A DNA stretch of 64,000 nucleotides from Enoplolaimus lenunculus (taxonomy: Eukaryota; Nematoda; Enoplea; Enoplida; Thoracostomopsidae). The stretch is taken from contig JASANG010001749.1 of assembly GCA_030248215.1 (NCBI GenBank), positions 1 through 64,000 of the forward strand, given 5' to 3'. This document shows positions 1 to 8,831 of this stretch, in pieces (positions within the stretch are counted from its first letter, which is position 1; every line of letters starts with the position of its first letter). The translations under genes were made by a program, and so were the position numbers. Under the pieces are notes generated by a model that was given only the letters and a program-made list of their open reading frames with translations, made no database searches and was not told the DNA's origin.

Positions 1-3000
1 GCATTCTTTCTGGAGCTAATGGATAGTCATTATGACTATCGTGCAACTCGTTAGGGTAGTCCAGGTCAACTTCAAGTACGTAACCAGTCATACCGTTCGC
101 GTTAACGGTATTCCAATTTATTGCGTCAATTTGTTGACGCGTCATCCACTTAAACTCACCAAACGGTAACTTTTGTACCATTGACCAACCATATAATTTA
201 TTTGCATCAAGGTACATTATATAAAAGATCCAAATTTGAATCATAATTTGGTAAAAGCTTATTATTTGCTTTAGCATGTCTGTGGGAAATTACAGACACA
301 CCACCTCTAATACCTTCTTCAAAAAATGCATACATATCAGGATCAGTTAACAAATGCAATACAACATTTGTATATCTTAAACAAGCATCCCACGCAAAAC
401 TTGGTAATGTTACATAATGTACAGGATCAAGTGCATATTTATCAAGACAAAATAATCTAAAGTTTTCAAAAACATCACAAAGCAACAAAACATCTGTACA
501 CAAGTACAAGTCATGATACTCTCCCAAATTTTTAATTTTCATTGTTGTCCATATATTCTGAGCATGTAAATAGTCCTCACTACTCACTGAACTATCATTC
601 AAACTGGAATAAAACTGTTCAATGGCAGGTAGTGCAGTTTCTTCAAACTTTTCCCACTTGTGTATATACTCATAAGGATAAATCCCTTTTCTAATCAACA
701 GCTCAGCATTATTTTTGTAATGCTTGTTCATAGCATTAAAACAATCTACGCCCTTGTTTTTTAAATTATCAACTAATGTTTCCAATGAACTTGGTAAAAA
801 ATTGTATGCTGTCTAAAAACTTTATTTTCCATCCCACTTCATCATCTTCTTCTTCTTCAGCTTCATCTAGTATTAATTCACTGCTATTCTTTTTAGGTCT
901 TTGTGCTTTTCGTTTTATGGAAAAGCACATATAATCTTCCATTCCTTTTGCTGTGCATTCTATATCTAATCCCATTTCACCAAAAACCTGGCCAAGCTCC
1001 TGCATTATCAAATGTCCATCATATCTTCTCAAGTTATGAAATAACACAGTTACATCTCTTGAAAGTCTATATCCAATATTACACTTTATATGAGCTGCAC
1101 CTCTGTACCGTCCACACATATGACAGTGATCTTTTACCTTATCACCTGCTTTCATTTCTTTTTTACACAAGTAGCAGTACTTTGAATGCTTAAATTTAAA
1201 CTTATCTACCTCAGTCATGTCTATTTTCTTTTGTAGGTTATACTGTTGTTGATACTGTTCCCCAAGTTCAATTATTTTCAACAAAAAGTGTTTCACAGGA
1301 TTTTCACCACGGTAAATGTGTGGCGCTTTTACTTCAACCGTATCGTTACAGCAACCGTAACATTCAACTAAACCATAACCACACGGAGTGTGGTGTTGGT
1401 ACTTTGTAGTTGCTGATATATTAGGATTAGGGTCACAAGTATTAATTTTTTGTAATAAACATTCAAAGTCTGCATATATAACATAAGGGGATCGTTGCAT
1501 TTTATGAAAATTTTTAAACTCTAATATAGTATTTTTAGGCATTTCAACACGTGAAGCATTACCGTTTCTGCAGCGTTCCATATGTTCATCTCGTTTTAGC
1601 TGATCATAGCAAGGTATCAAACATTTATAACAAAAATACTTTTTAGTTTTATGACAACGTTGATCATACAACAATGCATCTAAATTCCGTATCAAACAAT
1701 AATGACCTTTATACAACAATAAATGTACATAACGTTCGTGAGTACACTTGCTTATATACAATGGACTGACATTATTATCGTGAAGTTCATAAACGTTTAT
1801 TGCAATATTGTTTTGCTTTTCAAACGTTGGTACGTCTTGAACCTTTACAGGATTCTGTATACCATTCATGTTAAGTTCATATTCATATTCCATGTAGTTA
1901 TTAACTCGGTGGGCATGAGCTTTCCCGTCAACGTTATGCAACGCAGCAAGTACGCTCCAAGTAAAACATTTGTTATCTGTGTTTTGAATGTTCAAAACAG
2001 CATGCTTGTTTTGTATATATTCCGGCAATTGCACGTAGGATGATCCATGCAGCGGTCGGTATGTGCTTACATGAACGTCAGCATGTTGCACATGTGCAAC
2101 AACCATCCTGATCCTCGGGCTTCAAATTCTTCCAATTTTTTTTGCAACTCGGTAAAAATGTCGGTTAATTCTTCATCAATGTTTGAGCCAGGAAGTAACG
2201 TACGGGTCTTTATGTTTAAGTGGGCTGTCATTGTGTCACCATCCAGCTTTGCCATTTGAACCTTAACACTAATCCACAACTTTGTGCCACGTAATCTGCA
2301 CCTGTTGAGTAGTTCAAGTAGTAGCTCGCGGCTATGACTGCAAAACAGTGCTAGGTCCACATACAGTTCACTCGGTAGTAAATAATAACTGCGCAGGTGT
2401 CCTTTGAGCGCCTTGATCCATTTCTTTAACTTGACAGCACCAAATTCATTAACTGTTACAGCGTCACGCTTTGAACAACGTTGCCGTTTGTGTTGGGTGC
2501 TTTTGTCCTGTTGTTGTATCTGCTGTTCTAACTTGTGAGCATGGTGTTCTTGCGGATCTGTATTATGTGTCATTTGCATTGTTTGGTGGTCACCCGTTGA
2601 CCCGTCAATACGTTGTTCTACTTCATCTTGGTGTGTTGGTGCTGTTTGCTGCTGAACATCATCAGGACGCTGAAAAACTGGAGGTGGTAATAACACTGCC
2701 GTGTACTCTGGTGGACGCAATACCGGTGGTTCCAATCGTGTGTGGCGTTTACGGTGTCGCTGCATCACATCCTTGCCTCCAAAGGTTCTTTTACAAATGT
2801 CACAAACTAAGCGCTTGTTGGAGTGAGCCACCTGATTGTGTCTGTGTAAATTGTCCTTTCGCGTAAATCCAGCACCACATGTTGCACAGCTAAATACCAT
2901 CTTAACAATTACTGTTGATCTTCTTTTACTATTATGTGGTAAAAGGTATGCGGAGCTTTTTATAAAAACACGTCTGACCGTATTAAACGGTGAAAAAGGA

Positions 3001-3020
3001 AAATGATTAAAGTTTCTCAA
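1..3020 (-). mobile_element. Fossil protein-primed B-family DNA polymerase region of a Polinton-like element
   Basis: Remains of a polymerase gene read leftwards; its C-terminal end lies outside the window. Parts in protein order: two C2H2 zinc fingers (about 2,740-2,890); a conserved segment with NKCFTWSVLAALH (about 1,920-1,980); an endonuclease VII-like metal motif CYLCKKEM followed by DHCHMCGRYRGAAH (about 1,090-1,180); an exonuclease motif I YVIYADFECLL (about 1,460-1,490) and motif II NLRRYDGHLI (about 1,000-1,030); the LDPVHYVTLPSFAWDA block (about 380-430); and the palm motif A DANKLYG near 190-210. This order is that of DNA_pol_B_2 enzymes of Polintons and their virus-like kin. It is broken, with about three interruptions visible, so I treat it as a fossil. 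No integrase, packaging ATPase or capsid part is seen in the window. It is probably not very old, since the motifs are still crisp. Confidence 0.85.
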
Positions 3021-3030
3021 TTTTCACGCG

Positions 3031-3461
3031 TTTATATACTATTTCGAGCCACCAACGGCATGATAAATCTTGGTGTGTTGAGAAATATTTATTAGGCATA
3101 AAAAGCTAGCTAATAGTGCTTGGCTTAAAACCGCGCACATTGGGTAGCTAGTCATTTTTAACTTAAGGTTGCAAAGATCGGTCGGTTCCGAGCTCTAAAA
3201 ATATTGTTAGCATTTGCTTTATGCTAACAGTACATTATTTTTATATAATTTTTATCTTTTATTGATTTACTGTGTATTATTTAACCAATCAGATTAAAGC
3301 AAGTATCGAATGTTCTAGAAAATATCAACCAATTAGAATACGAGCAGAAACAACCAATCAAACTAAGGAAACATGGAAGCTTTTGGAAAATATCAGTTAA
3401 CCAATCAGAATACAGGTTACACACAACAGTGACGTCATCATGCAAACGCGGGAGTATAAAA
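3031..3461. promoter_or_regulatory. Two-way promoter between the polymerase fossil (-) and a small + frame
   Basis: The gap between divergent frames carries a TATATAAA box on the - strand (3031-3038) and a TATAAAA box on the + strand (3455-3461). Between them lie four CCAAT boxes at 3285, 3329, 3354 and 3401, most in the context AACCAATCA or close to it, and a perfect CRE palindrome TGACGTCA at 3430-3437, 18 bp before the + TATA box. The - TATA box favours initiation at a methionine near 2,900, just before the zinc fingers, over the first ATG at 3,020. NF-Y and CREB/ATF binding is an inference from the motifs. Confidence 0.6.
3205..3229. other. Perfect 9-bp inverted repeat
   Basis: TGTTAGCAT at 3205-3213 and ATGCTAACA at 3221-3229 form a perfect stem with a 7-nt loop. 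It lies in the two-way promoter region, left of the CCAAT boxes. It could be a protein-binding palindrome or a transcript hairpin; nothing decides between these. Confidence 0.45.
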
Positions 3462-3522
3462 GAACATTCACAAGAAAAATTAAATCATTTTACATTTTGA
3501 CAAGTTTGAAAACAGTTGCACA

Positions 3523-3780
3523 ATGAACGCTTCTCATGACAATTTGGTAAACCAAGTTGCTAACATTATGAACGCAGAAAATATATGTTTTTGGACAGCA
3601 CTACAGCAACTGCTTTCTATAGATGTGAAAAAACTAAAAGTTGACGTATTACGAACAATTGAAGAGCGTAATATAGAAAAAATAGTGATGGAGATCAGAT
3701 ACAGACAAGAACAACCGTGCTTGGCATGCGCGTTGGACCAGCCGAACCAGTTGGCGCACATGGGATTTGGGGTTATTTAG
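3523..3780 (+). CDS. Small unrecognised ORF (85 aa) behind a TATA promoter
   Basis: An 85-codon frame starting 62 nt after a TATAAAA box, preceded by a CRE and CCAAT boxes. The protein begins MNASHDNLVNQVANIMNAE and contains ENICFWTALQQLL followed by a charged helical stretch. The C-F-W spacing faintly recalls the Cys box of OTU-type peptidases, but there is no matching His segment within it, so I do not assign that family. It faces away from the polymerase fossil and probably belongs to the same element. Confidence 0.4.
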   Translation: MNASHDNLVNQVANIMNAENICFWTALQQLLSIDVKKLKVDVLRTIEERNIEKIVMEIRYRQEQPCLACALDQPNQLAHMGFGVI

Positions 3781-3929
3781 ATGATGGAAGAAACCAGATT
3801 GATGTTATAGAAATTATGTGCAAAAAGTACAATGTTGTATATTCTGAACGCATTCACGTGCTAATCACAAATGCTCTTAATGCGCAATAAATATCAAAGT
3901 ACAGGTGTTTTATTTTTCCAAACTCTTAT

Positions 3930-5200
3930 TTAGACCCTAAAAACCTATTTTATGGTCACTACTGAACTCCCCATGTCAAATAAACTTCATACGTAAAATT
4001 CCAAATTTTTCGAATTTTGGGCCATTTTGGCCCTTTCGAGCACCTCAGACCCTTACCTCGACCCTAAAAACCTATTTTATGACCACTACTAAACTCCCCA
4101 AGTCAAATAAACTTCATACGTAAAATTCCAAATTTTTCGAATTTTGGGCCATTTTGGCCCTTTCGAGCACCTCAGACCCTTACCTCGACCCTAAAAACCT
4201 ATTTTATGACCACTACTAAACTCTCCAAGTCAAATAAAAATTATTTTAAAAAGTCAAAAAATTTTCGAATTTGGGTCATTTTGGCCCTTTCGAGCACCTC
4301 AGACCCTTACCTCGACCCTAAAAACCTATTTTATGATCATTACTAAACTTCCCAAGTCAAATAAACTTCATACGTAAAATTCCAAATTTTTCGAATTTTG
4401 GGCCATTTTGGCCCTTTCGAGCCCCTCAGACCCTTACCTCGACCCTAAAAACCTATTTTATGATCATTACTAAACTCCCCAAGTCAAATAAAAATTATTT
4501 GAAAAAGTCAAAATTTTTCGAATTTTGGGTCATTTTGGCCCTTTCGAGCACCTCAGACCCTTACCTCGACCCTAAAAACCTATTTTATGATCATTACTAA
4601 ACTCCCCAAGTCAAATAAAGTTCATACGTAAAATTCCAAATTTTTCGAATTTTGGGCCATTTTGGCCGTTTCGAACCCCTCAGACCCTTACCTCGACCCT
4701 AAAAACCTATTTTATGACCACTACTAAACTCTCCAAGTCAAATAAAAATTATTTGAAAAAGTCAAAATTTTTCCAATTTTGGCTCATTTTGGCCCTTTTG
4801 AGCACCTCTGACCCTTACCTCGACCTTAAAAACCTATTTTATGATCACTACTAAACTCCCCAAGTCAAATAAAATTTATTTGACAAAATCAAAATTTTTC
4901 GAATTTTGGGTCATTTTGGCCCTTTTGAACCCCTCAGACCCTTACCTCGACCCTAAAAACCTATTTTATGATCACTACTAAACTCCTCAAGTCAAATAAA
5001 AATTATTTGAAAAAATCAAAAATTTTCGAATTTTGGGTCATTTTGGCCCTTTCGAGCCCCTCAGACCCTTATTTAGACCTTTAAAACCTTTTTTATTATC
5101 ACTAAAATACTCCCCAAGTCAAATAAAACTTATTTGAAAAATCAGAATTTTTCGAATTTTGGGTCATTTTGCCCTTTAGAGCCTCTCAGACAACACTATG
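3930..5200. repeat. 127-bp tandem satellite, about 10 copies
   Basis: The landmark GACCCTAAAAACC (with slight variants) recurs at 3933, 4060, 4187, 4314, 4441, 4568, 4695, 4822, 4949 and 5076, an exact 127-bp step each time. Each unit also carries TTTCGAATTTTGGG and GGCCCTTTCGAGC. Copies differ by point changes but not in length, so the array expanded by unequal exchange with little indel decay. No reading frame runs through it. Confidence 0.95.
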
Positions 5201-5293
5201 CATATACTAACGTTTTGCTTATATGCTTTTAACTACATTGTACACATTGGTAGCCCTTGAAAGGGCTGTTGGGATAATGATGAGTACTGCAGC

Positions 5294-5629
5294 TTATTGC
5301 TGCGCGTAGTTGTCACGCCGGCTTTGCCGCCTGCAAACCTCTTGCCAAGTGAGGCAAATGACAGCGGTAACACAATGGTTACCGTTCATTATGGCCCCGA
5401 CAATCCTCCCCGGCCGGCGATCTGTTCCTCTAACTCCCACGGATTGTTTGAATTCGTGGTAGAAGACTTCGCAGTCTCCGTCGTAAAATTTGACTCCTCT
5501 GCTAACCGTCTCCTCGATAGTGTCTTCAAAGCCGGGGTAAAAGTAGCTTTTACCCCAAGGAGCGGTTGACGCGGTGTGGTTGCGCAAAAAGTGAGGCGAA
5601 AATTTTCCGGTGTACAATTTGACCAACAA
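5294..5629 (-). CDS. Unrecognised ORF inside the inverted-repeat cassette (111 aa)
   Basis: A 111-codon frame on the - strand containing GKSYFYPGFEDTIEETVSRG and a basic tail. A competing + frame of 90 codons covers 5297-5569 in the same interval, and I cannot tell from sequence alone which is real. It has no signal peptide or membrane segment and I recognise no family. Its start overlaps that of the + frame at 5610 by 20 nt. Confidence 0.3.
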   Translation of the reverse strand: MLVKLYTGKFSPHFLRNHTASTAPWGKSYFYPGFEDTIEETVSRGVKFYDGDCEVFYHEFKQSVGVRGTDRRPGRIVGAIMNGNHCVTAVICLTWQEVCRRQSRRDNYAQQ

Positions 5630-5843
5630 TGAAGCACCGGTTATAAAGGAAAAACGTGCTATTACGTTGGGCGAATGGCTACCTAAAAAGATAGCTCAGT
5701 TGGAAGCAGAAAGGTTGGTTGGGTATCGTGTAAGACGGATACCTACGGTTGGCGCTTTGGATACCCAGCCTCCAAACCGACTGTATGGCCTGCAGAAGGC
5801 TGAATCAAGACCCCGAGCCCCTATTAGGCGGCCTAAAAATTGA
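5610..5843 (+). CDS. Unrecognised small basic ORF (77 aa) in the cassette
   Basis: A 77-codon frame with TLGEWLPKKIAQLEAERL, probably an amphipathic helix, followed by an arginine- and proline-rich basic tail ending RAPIRRPKN. The stop lies 11 nt before the right inverted repeat. The tail suggests nucleic-acid binding, which is only an inference. No family recognised. Confidence 0.35.
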   Translation: MYNLTNNEAPVIKEKRAITLGEWLPKKIAQLEAERLVGYRVRRIPTVGALDTQPPNRLYGLQKAESRPRAPIRRPKN

Positions 5844-5956
5844 ATAGAGGAGAGCTCATCATTATCCCAACAGCCCTTTCTAGGGCTACTATTTAAACTT
5901 AGAATGATTATCAAGTTCGACAAACGACCCCTATAATTATTATATGTTGTGTGTGG

Positions 5957-6178
5957 TTTTGCTCTACAAGTTTGCATTATGGCTGTATTGTCTGCGCTTT
6001 TGTTTTGCTCTACAAGTTTGCATTATGGCTGTATTGCCTGCGCTTTTGTTTTGCTCTACAAGTTTGCATTATGGCTGTACTGCCTACACTTTTGCTCCTG
6101 TATTGGTTTTAATTTTGGCTATATTGTCTGCGCTTTTGCTGCTGTACTGGTTGTGAGTTTTGTGTTTGATGTATTACA
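5957..6178. repeat. 46-bp tandem repeat
   Basis: GCTCTACAAGTTTGCATTAT begins at 5961, 6007 and 6053, an exact 46-bp step, followed by one or two decayed units with CTGTATTGG and CTGCGCTTTTGCT. The open frames through it are a product of the repeat and I do not call a gene. Confidence 0.85.
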
Positions 6179-6196
6179 GAATGGAATATAAGTAGG

Positions 6197-6410
6197 ATTG
6201 TGCATATATGCGCGTGCTTTACATTGGTTGGTTTATGATATGCATTTGGGCTGTGCGTATATGCTCGTATTTTACCTTAGTTGGTTTATGGTGTGCAGTT
6301 GTGTTGCGCATATATGCGCGTAACTTACATTGGTTGGTTTATGATATGCGTTTGGGTTGTGCATATATGCGCGACATTTTACATTGGCTGTTTTATGCAC
6401 AGAGTGCTAG
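6197..6410. repeat. 53-54 bp degenerate tandem repeat
   Basis: About four units with the core GCATATATGCGCG and TTACATTGGTTGGTTTATG, spaced 53-54 bp. The core ATATATGCGC is nearly palindromic. Not related in sequence to the adjoining 46-bp array. Confidence 0.75.
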
Positions 6411-6419
6411 TTTTGTGTT

Positions 6420-6965
6420 GTCTCGTATTTATATGCACGGCACAGTTCATTTTAGATTGGAAGTTTTTCTGATATTAGGTTTGGAGAGTATTTGAACTCG
6501 TGTGAAAATTATCCAGATTGAAATCAGCGTATGGCTAAAGATTACACCTATAACGTTAAATGGGCCTCCGTTGTTTACTTAAAGCGCTCGTACGAAAGGC
6601 ACTGATAGCCTACATTAAATATTATGGCGGCCTTCAAGGATTATCGCTGAATTTTACGTTATAAGTTTTAAACTTTAGGAGCTGGGTTGTGATTGACTTT
6701 TATTTTGATTTTGCAAGTTTAGTTAGTTTTCCCGCATAGAAAATGAGACTTGACACGTTGTAAACAAAATTATGTGATACCACTTTAAAAATATTTAAAA
6801 ATTAACATAGTAAGTAAAATGATCAGTAAAATTCCACTTCTTTACCACGTTTAGATTACCAAGGTTAAATATTCTAGGAAGCTTTCCTTATTACCCCTAG
6901 TTATTTTTCAACAGAATGGTAGTTTCACGAATTACGTATAAGGTATATATAGTATTTAATTATAG
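6420..6965 (+). promoter_or_regulatory. Non-coding stretch ending in a TATA promoter
   Basis: AT-rich sequence without a convincing frame. A TATATATAG box at about 6943-6951 stands 15-23 nt before the ATG at 6966, which would give a very short leader or a start slightly downstream. I see nothing else recognisable in the stretch. Confidence 0.4.
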
Positions 6966-7451
6966 ATGTCTACTCACACTGATATTGTAAAAGAATTAAT
7001 CGTTAATTCAATTGAACAATTTGATCTTATACAACTACTTGAAACAAGAGAGTCGAACACTGACGAATCAACACAAACAGAGCATTTCACCCACACCCAA
7101 ATCACACAAACTGAACCAACACAAACGAAATCCGCACATACAATCACCGAGACACAAACAGAATCCGCGCATACAAACACCGGGACACAAACAGAATTCG
7201 CACATACAAGCACAGAGGCACAAACCACCAGCAACTTATTAGATAACACCACTCAAACGGAATATTTAGTGCAAAGCTCATCTACACAAACCACACACGA
7301 ACATATTGAGTTGCTAGAAACACTCAATAGAATCAAACAAAAAATATATCACACACAGCAACATCACATACAAAACCAAATAACCAGAACACTGAAAAAA
7401 CACAAGCCCAGCAGTTTGCAGCACTTACAAGTTTCCAGAAAAGGCAGATAG
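6966..7451 (+). CDS. TQT-motif array protein with C-terminal coiled coil (161 aa)
   Basis: A 161-codon frame close behind a TATA box. Residues 1-30 are an acidic helix. Residues 35-110 carry seven TQT tripeptides plus one AQT variant (for example STQTEHF, GTQTEF, TTQTEYL, STQTTHEH), spaced by mostly Ser/Thr/His/Glu linkers. Residues 112-150 (IELLETLNRIKQKIYH and on) look helical and coiled-coil prone. TQT is the anchor of the dynein light chain LC8 recognition motif, and arrays of TQT beside a coiled coil are typical of multivalent LC8 clients, so LC8 binding is a reasonable inference. The DNA shows short internal duplications, so the array probably grew by slippage. It runs towards the convergent - strand genes at 7.9-9.8 kb and is probably part of the same element. 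Confidence 0.6.
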   Translation: MSTHTDIVKELIVNSIEQFDLIQLLETRESNTDESTQTEHFTHTQITQTEPTQTKSAHTITETQTESAHTNTGTQTEFAHTSTEAQTTSNLLDNTTQTEYLVQSSSTQTTHEHIELLETLNRIKQKIYHTQQHHIQNQITRTLKKHKPSSLQHLQVSRKGR

Positions 7452-7828
7452 AAAAGGACATACACGAGGCATATAAAATTCGAGTTGACATATTTACTAA
7501 AATTCCAAACATTTCTGAGTTCGACACGATTGAACAATTTGAAAACACACTGAAAGATACTATTTGTCGTGCCAGCAAATGGTTGTTCGATATGGAGCTA
7601 TAAAAACACTGGTAGGTTTGATTTAAGGTCTTTTTGTCCAACCGCTGCGTTCGCGCAGGTTTGTCCTTTATTTAACTAACATGTTGCATGACTCTGCATG
7701 ACCTGCGGCTGCTTGCACAGATACCAGGCGCGGCCCCTACGGCGATGGGGTGGTCTGGCTACATGCTGGGCTGGGGATTATCCCCCGTGGACCATTGCAA
7801 GATGAACCATTTGTGACCTCCTCCTCCA

Positions 7829-7890
7829 CCTCCACATGTGGAGGAGGGTGGTGCACTACTCCCTCCACCTCCACATGCGGAGGTGGAGGG
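7829..7890. terminator. Two strong hairpins between convergent genes
   Basis: A perfect 16-nt palindrome CCTCCACATGTGGAGG at 7829-7844 and a perfect 12-bp stem CCCTCCACCTCC / GGAGGTGGAGGG with a 6-nt loop at 7861-7890. The second lies 2 nt beyond the stop codon of the - strand frame at 7893 and faces the + frame ending at 7451. Hairpins at the 3' ends of convergent genes define transcript ends in some large DNA viruses; whether these do so is an inference. Confidence 0.55.
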
Positions 7891-7892
7891 CG

Positions 7893-8831
7893 TCAAACCC
7901 CCATTTTCTCACTACTTACGTATTCCCCTTCACGCAACCTTTTGTGGCAGTAATAGCATGCATAACAATCTTTTTTATTGATGAATTTTGAAAAAAGAAA
8001 TAGCTCTCGACTAAATAAATAACAGCTGGCGTCTATATTTACTTTCTTAAGAAATGTTTCTGTAAACATTTCATTAGTATGGAAAAAAGAAACTAAATTT
8101 TTATCTCTAGTTTTTAATTTCATAAAAATATCTCGAGTAGATTGACTCCAACTAGACGGATCAGTTTTTAAACAATTCGGTAGTTCTAATAAACGTAACA
8201 TCTTTTGTTTCTGTTTCATATAGGTAGAATACCATTTAGTTTCCAAAAGAGAATAAATTTTTTGTTGATCCTCTGAGGCAAACGACAGGAAAGTTTTTAT
8301 ATTTTCATCGTTCCACAAAATCCATTTTGATTTACATACAAGCTTTCGCAAATCAAAATACTTGCATATACTTTTGCCACACATATCTACCAACGCACAA
8401 ACTGTTGATAAAGACAGATCTTTCCCAGTTTTCTGGTTAAAAATATAGCGCTGTTCGCTATTACCTAAACCCAGAAAAAACAACTTTTCCGAAATTTTCC
8501 AGCGACAAATTTTCTTCTTTCCCAAGTTATAAAATAAGTTTTTATACTCTACGTTTGATACATCAGGTAAACAGTCTTGCAAAACTGCGTATTCCACCTT
8601 CAAAAATTTCGCTACTGATTTATATACTGGAACAAAGTCAAATTTCCTACCTTTAGCAACGTAATTTAAAACTCTTCTTGTAAAAACACTCCTTGGAACA
8701 ATACCAGAACCATCCCCGACCTGACCTGTATTTTCCATAGATTGCATCAATTGCGAACGAACACTATCTCTTGGCTCGCTATCACGAACGTTGGTTGCCG
8801 TCCCAGGATTACAATCTCCGTCGTTACGCAT
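7893..8831 (-). CDS. Unrecognised 312-aa protein next to the USP-like peptidase
   Basis: A 312-codon frame on the - strand. The first 50 residues are polar and probably disordered (MRNDGDCNPGTATNVRDSEP). The middle is helical and rich in Lys, Phe and Leu (SVFTRRVLNYVAKGRKFDF; WKISEKLFFLGLG). Near the end is a Cys-rich knuckle DCYACYYCHKRLREGEYV that could bind zinc. No signal peptide or membrane helix is seen and I recognise no family. It lies directly after the USP-like frame on the same strand and the two probably share a transcript. The long frame lacking introns, amid intron-rich host genes, supports a mobile or viral origin. Confidence 0.55.
   Translation of the reverse strand: MRNDGDCNPGTATNVRDSEPRDSVRSQLMQSMENTGQVGDGSGIVPRSVFTRRVLNYVAKGRKFDFVPVYKSVAKFLKVEYAVLQDCLPDVSNVEYKNLFYNLGKKKICRWKISEKLFFLGLGNSEQRYIFNQKTGKDLSLSTVCALVDMCGKSICKYFDLRKLVCKSKWILWNDENIKTFLSFASEDQQKIYSLLETKWYSTYMKQKQKMLRLLELPNCLKTDPSSWSQSTRDIFMKLKTRDKNLVSFFHTNEMFTETFLKKVNIDASCYLFSRELFLFSKFINKKDCYACYYCHKRLREGEYVSSEKMGV

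Larger units (their letters stand above)
5250..5889. repeat. 640-bp cassette bounded by 35-bp inverted repeats
   Basis: The 35 bp at 5250-5284 (starting GTAGCCCTTGAAAGGGCTG) recur inverted at 5855-5889 with a single mismatch. Each end itself holds a small palindrome (AGCCCTTGAAAGGGCT and AGCCCTTTCTAGGGCT). Local GC is clearly higher than in the flanking satellite. Between the ends lie two short open frames that diverge from overlapping starts. It could be a small mobile or invertible unit, or a fold at the end of the neighbouring virus-like element. No flanking target duplication is evident. Confidence 0.8.

Noticed and set aside
903-2866. Several + strand frames opposite the polymerase fossil
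   Set aside because: They are shadows of the - strand coding remains, which carry the conserved motifs.
3930-5200. CRISPR-like array
   Set aside because: The 127-bp units are contiguous with no unique spacers, in an animal genome; this is a satellite.
5944-6495. Hydrophobic + strand frames that look like membrane proteins
   Set aside because: They are T-rich translations of the 46-bp and 53-bp tandem repeats; several frames look alike.
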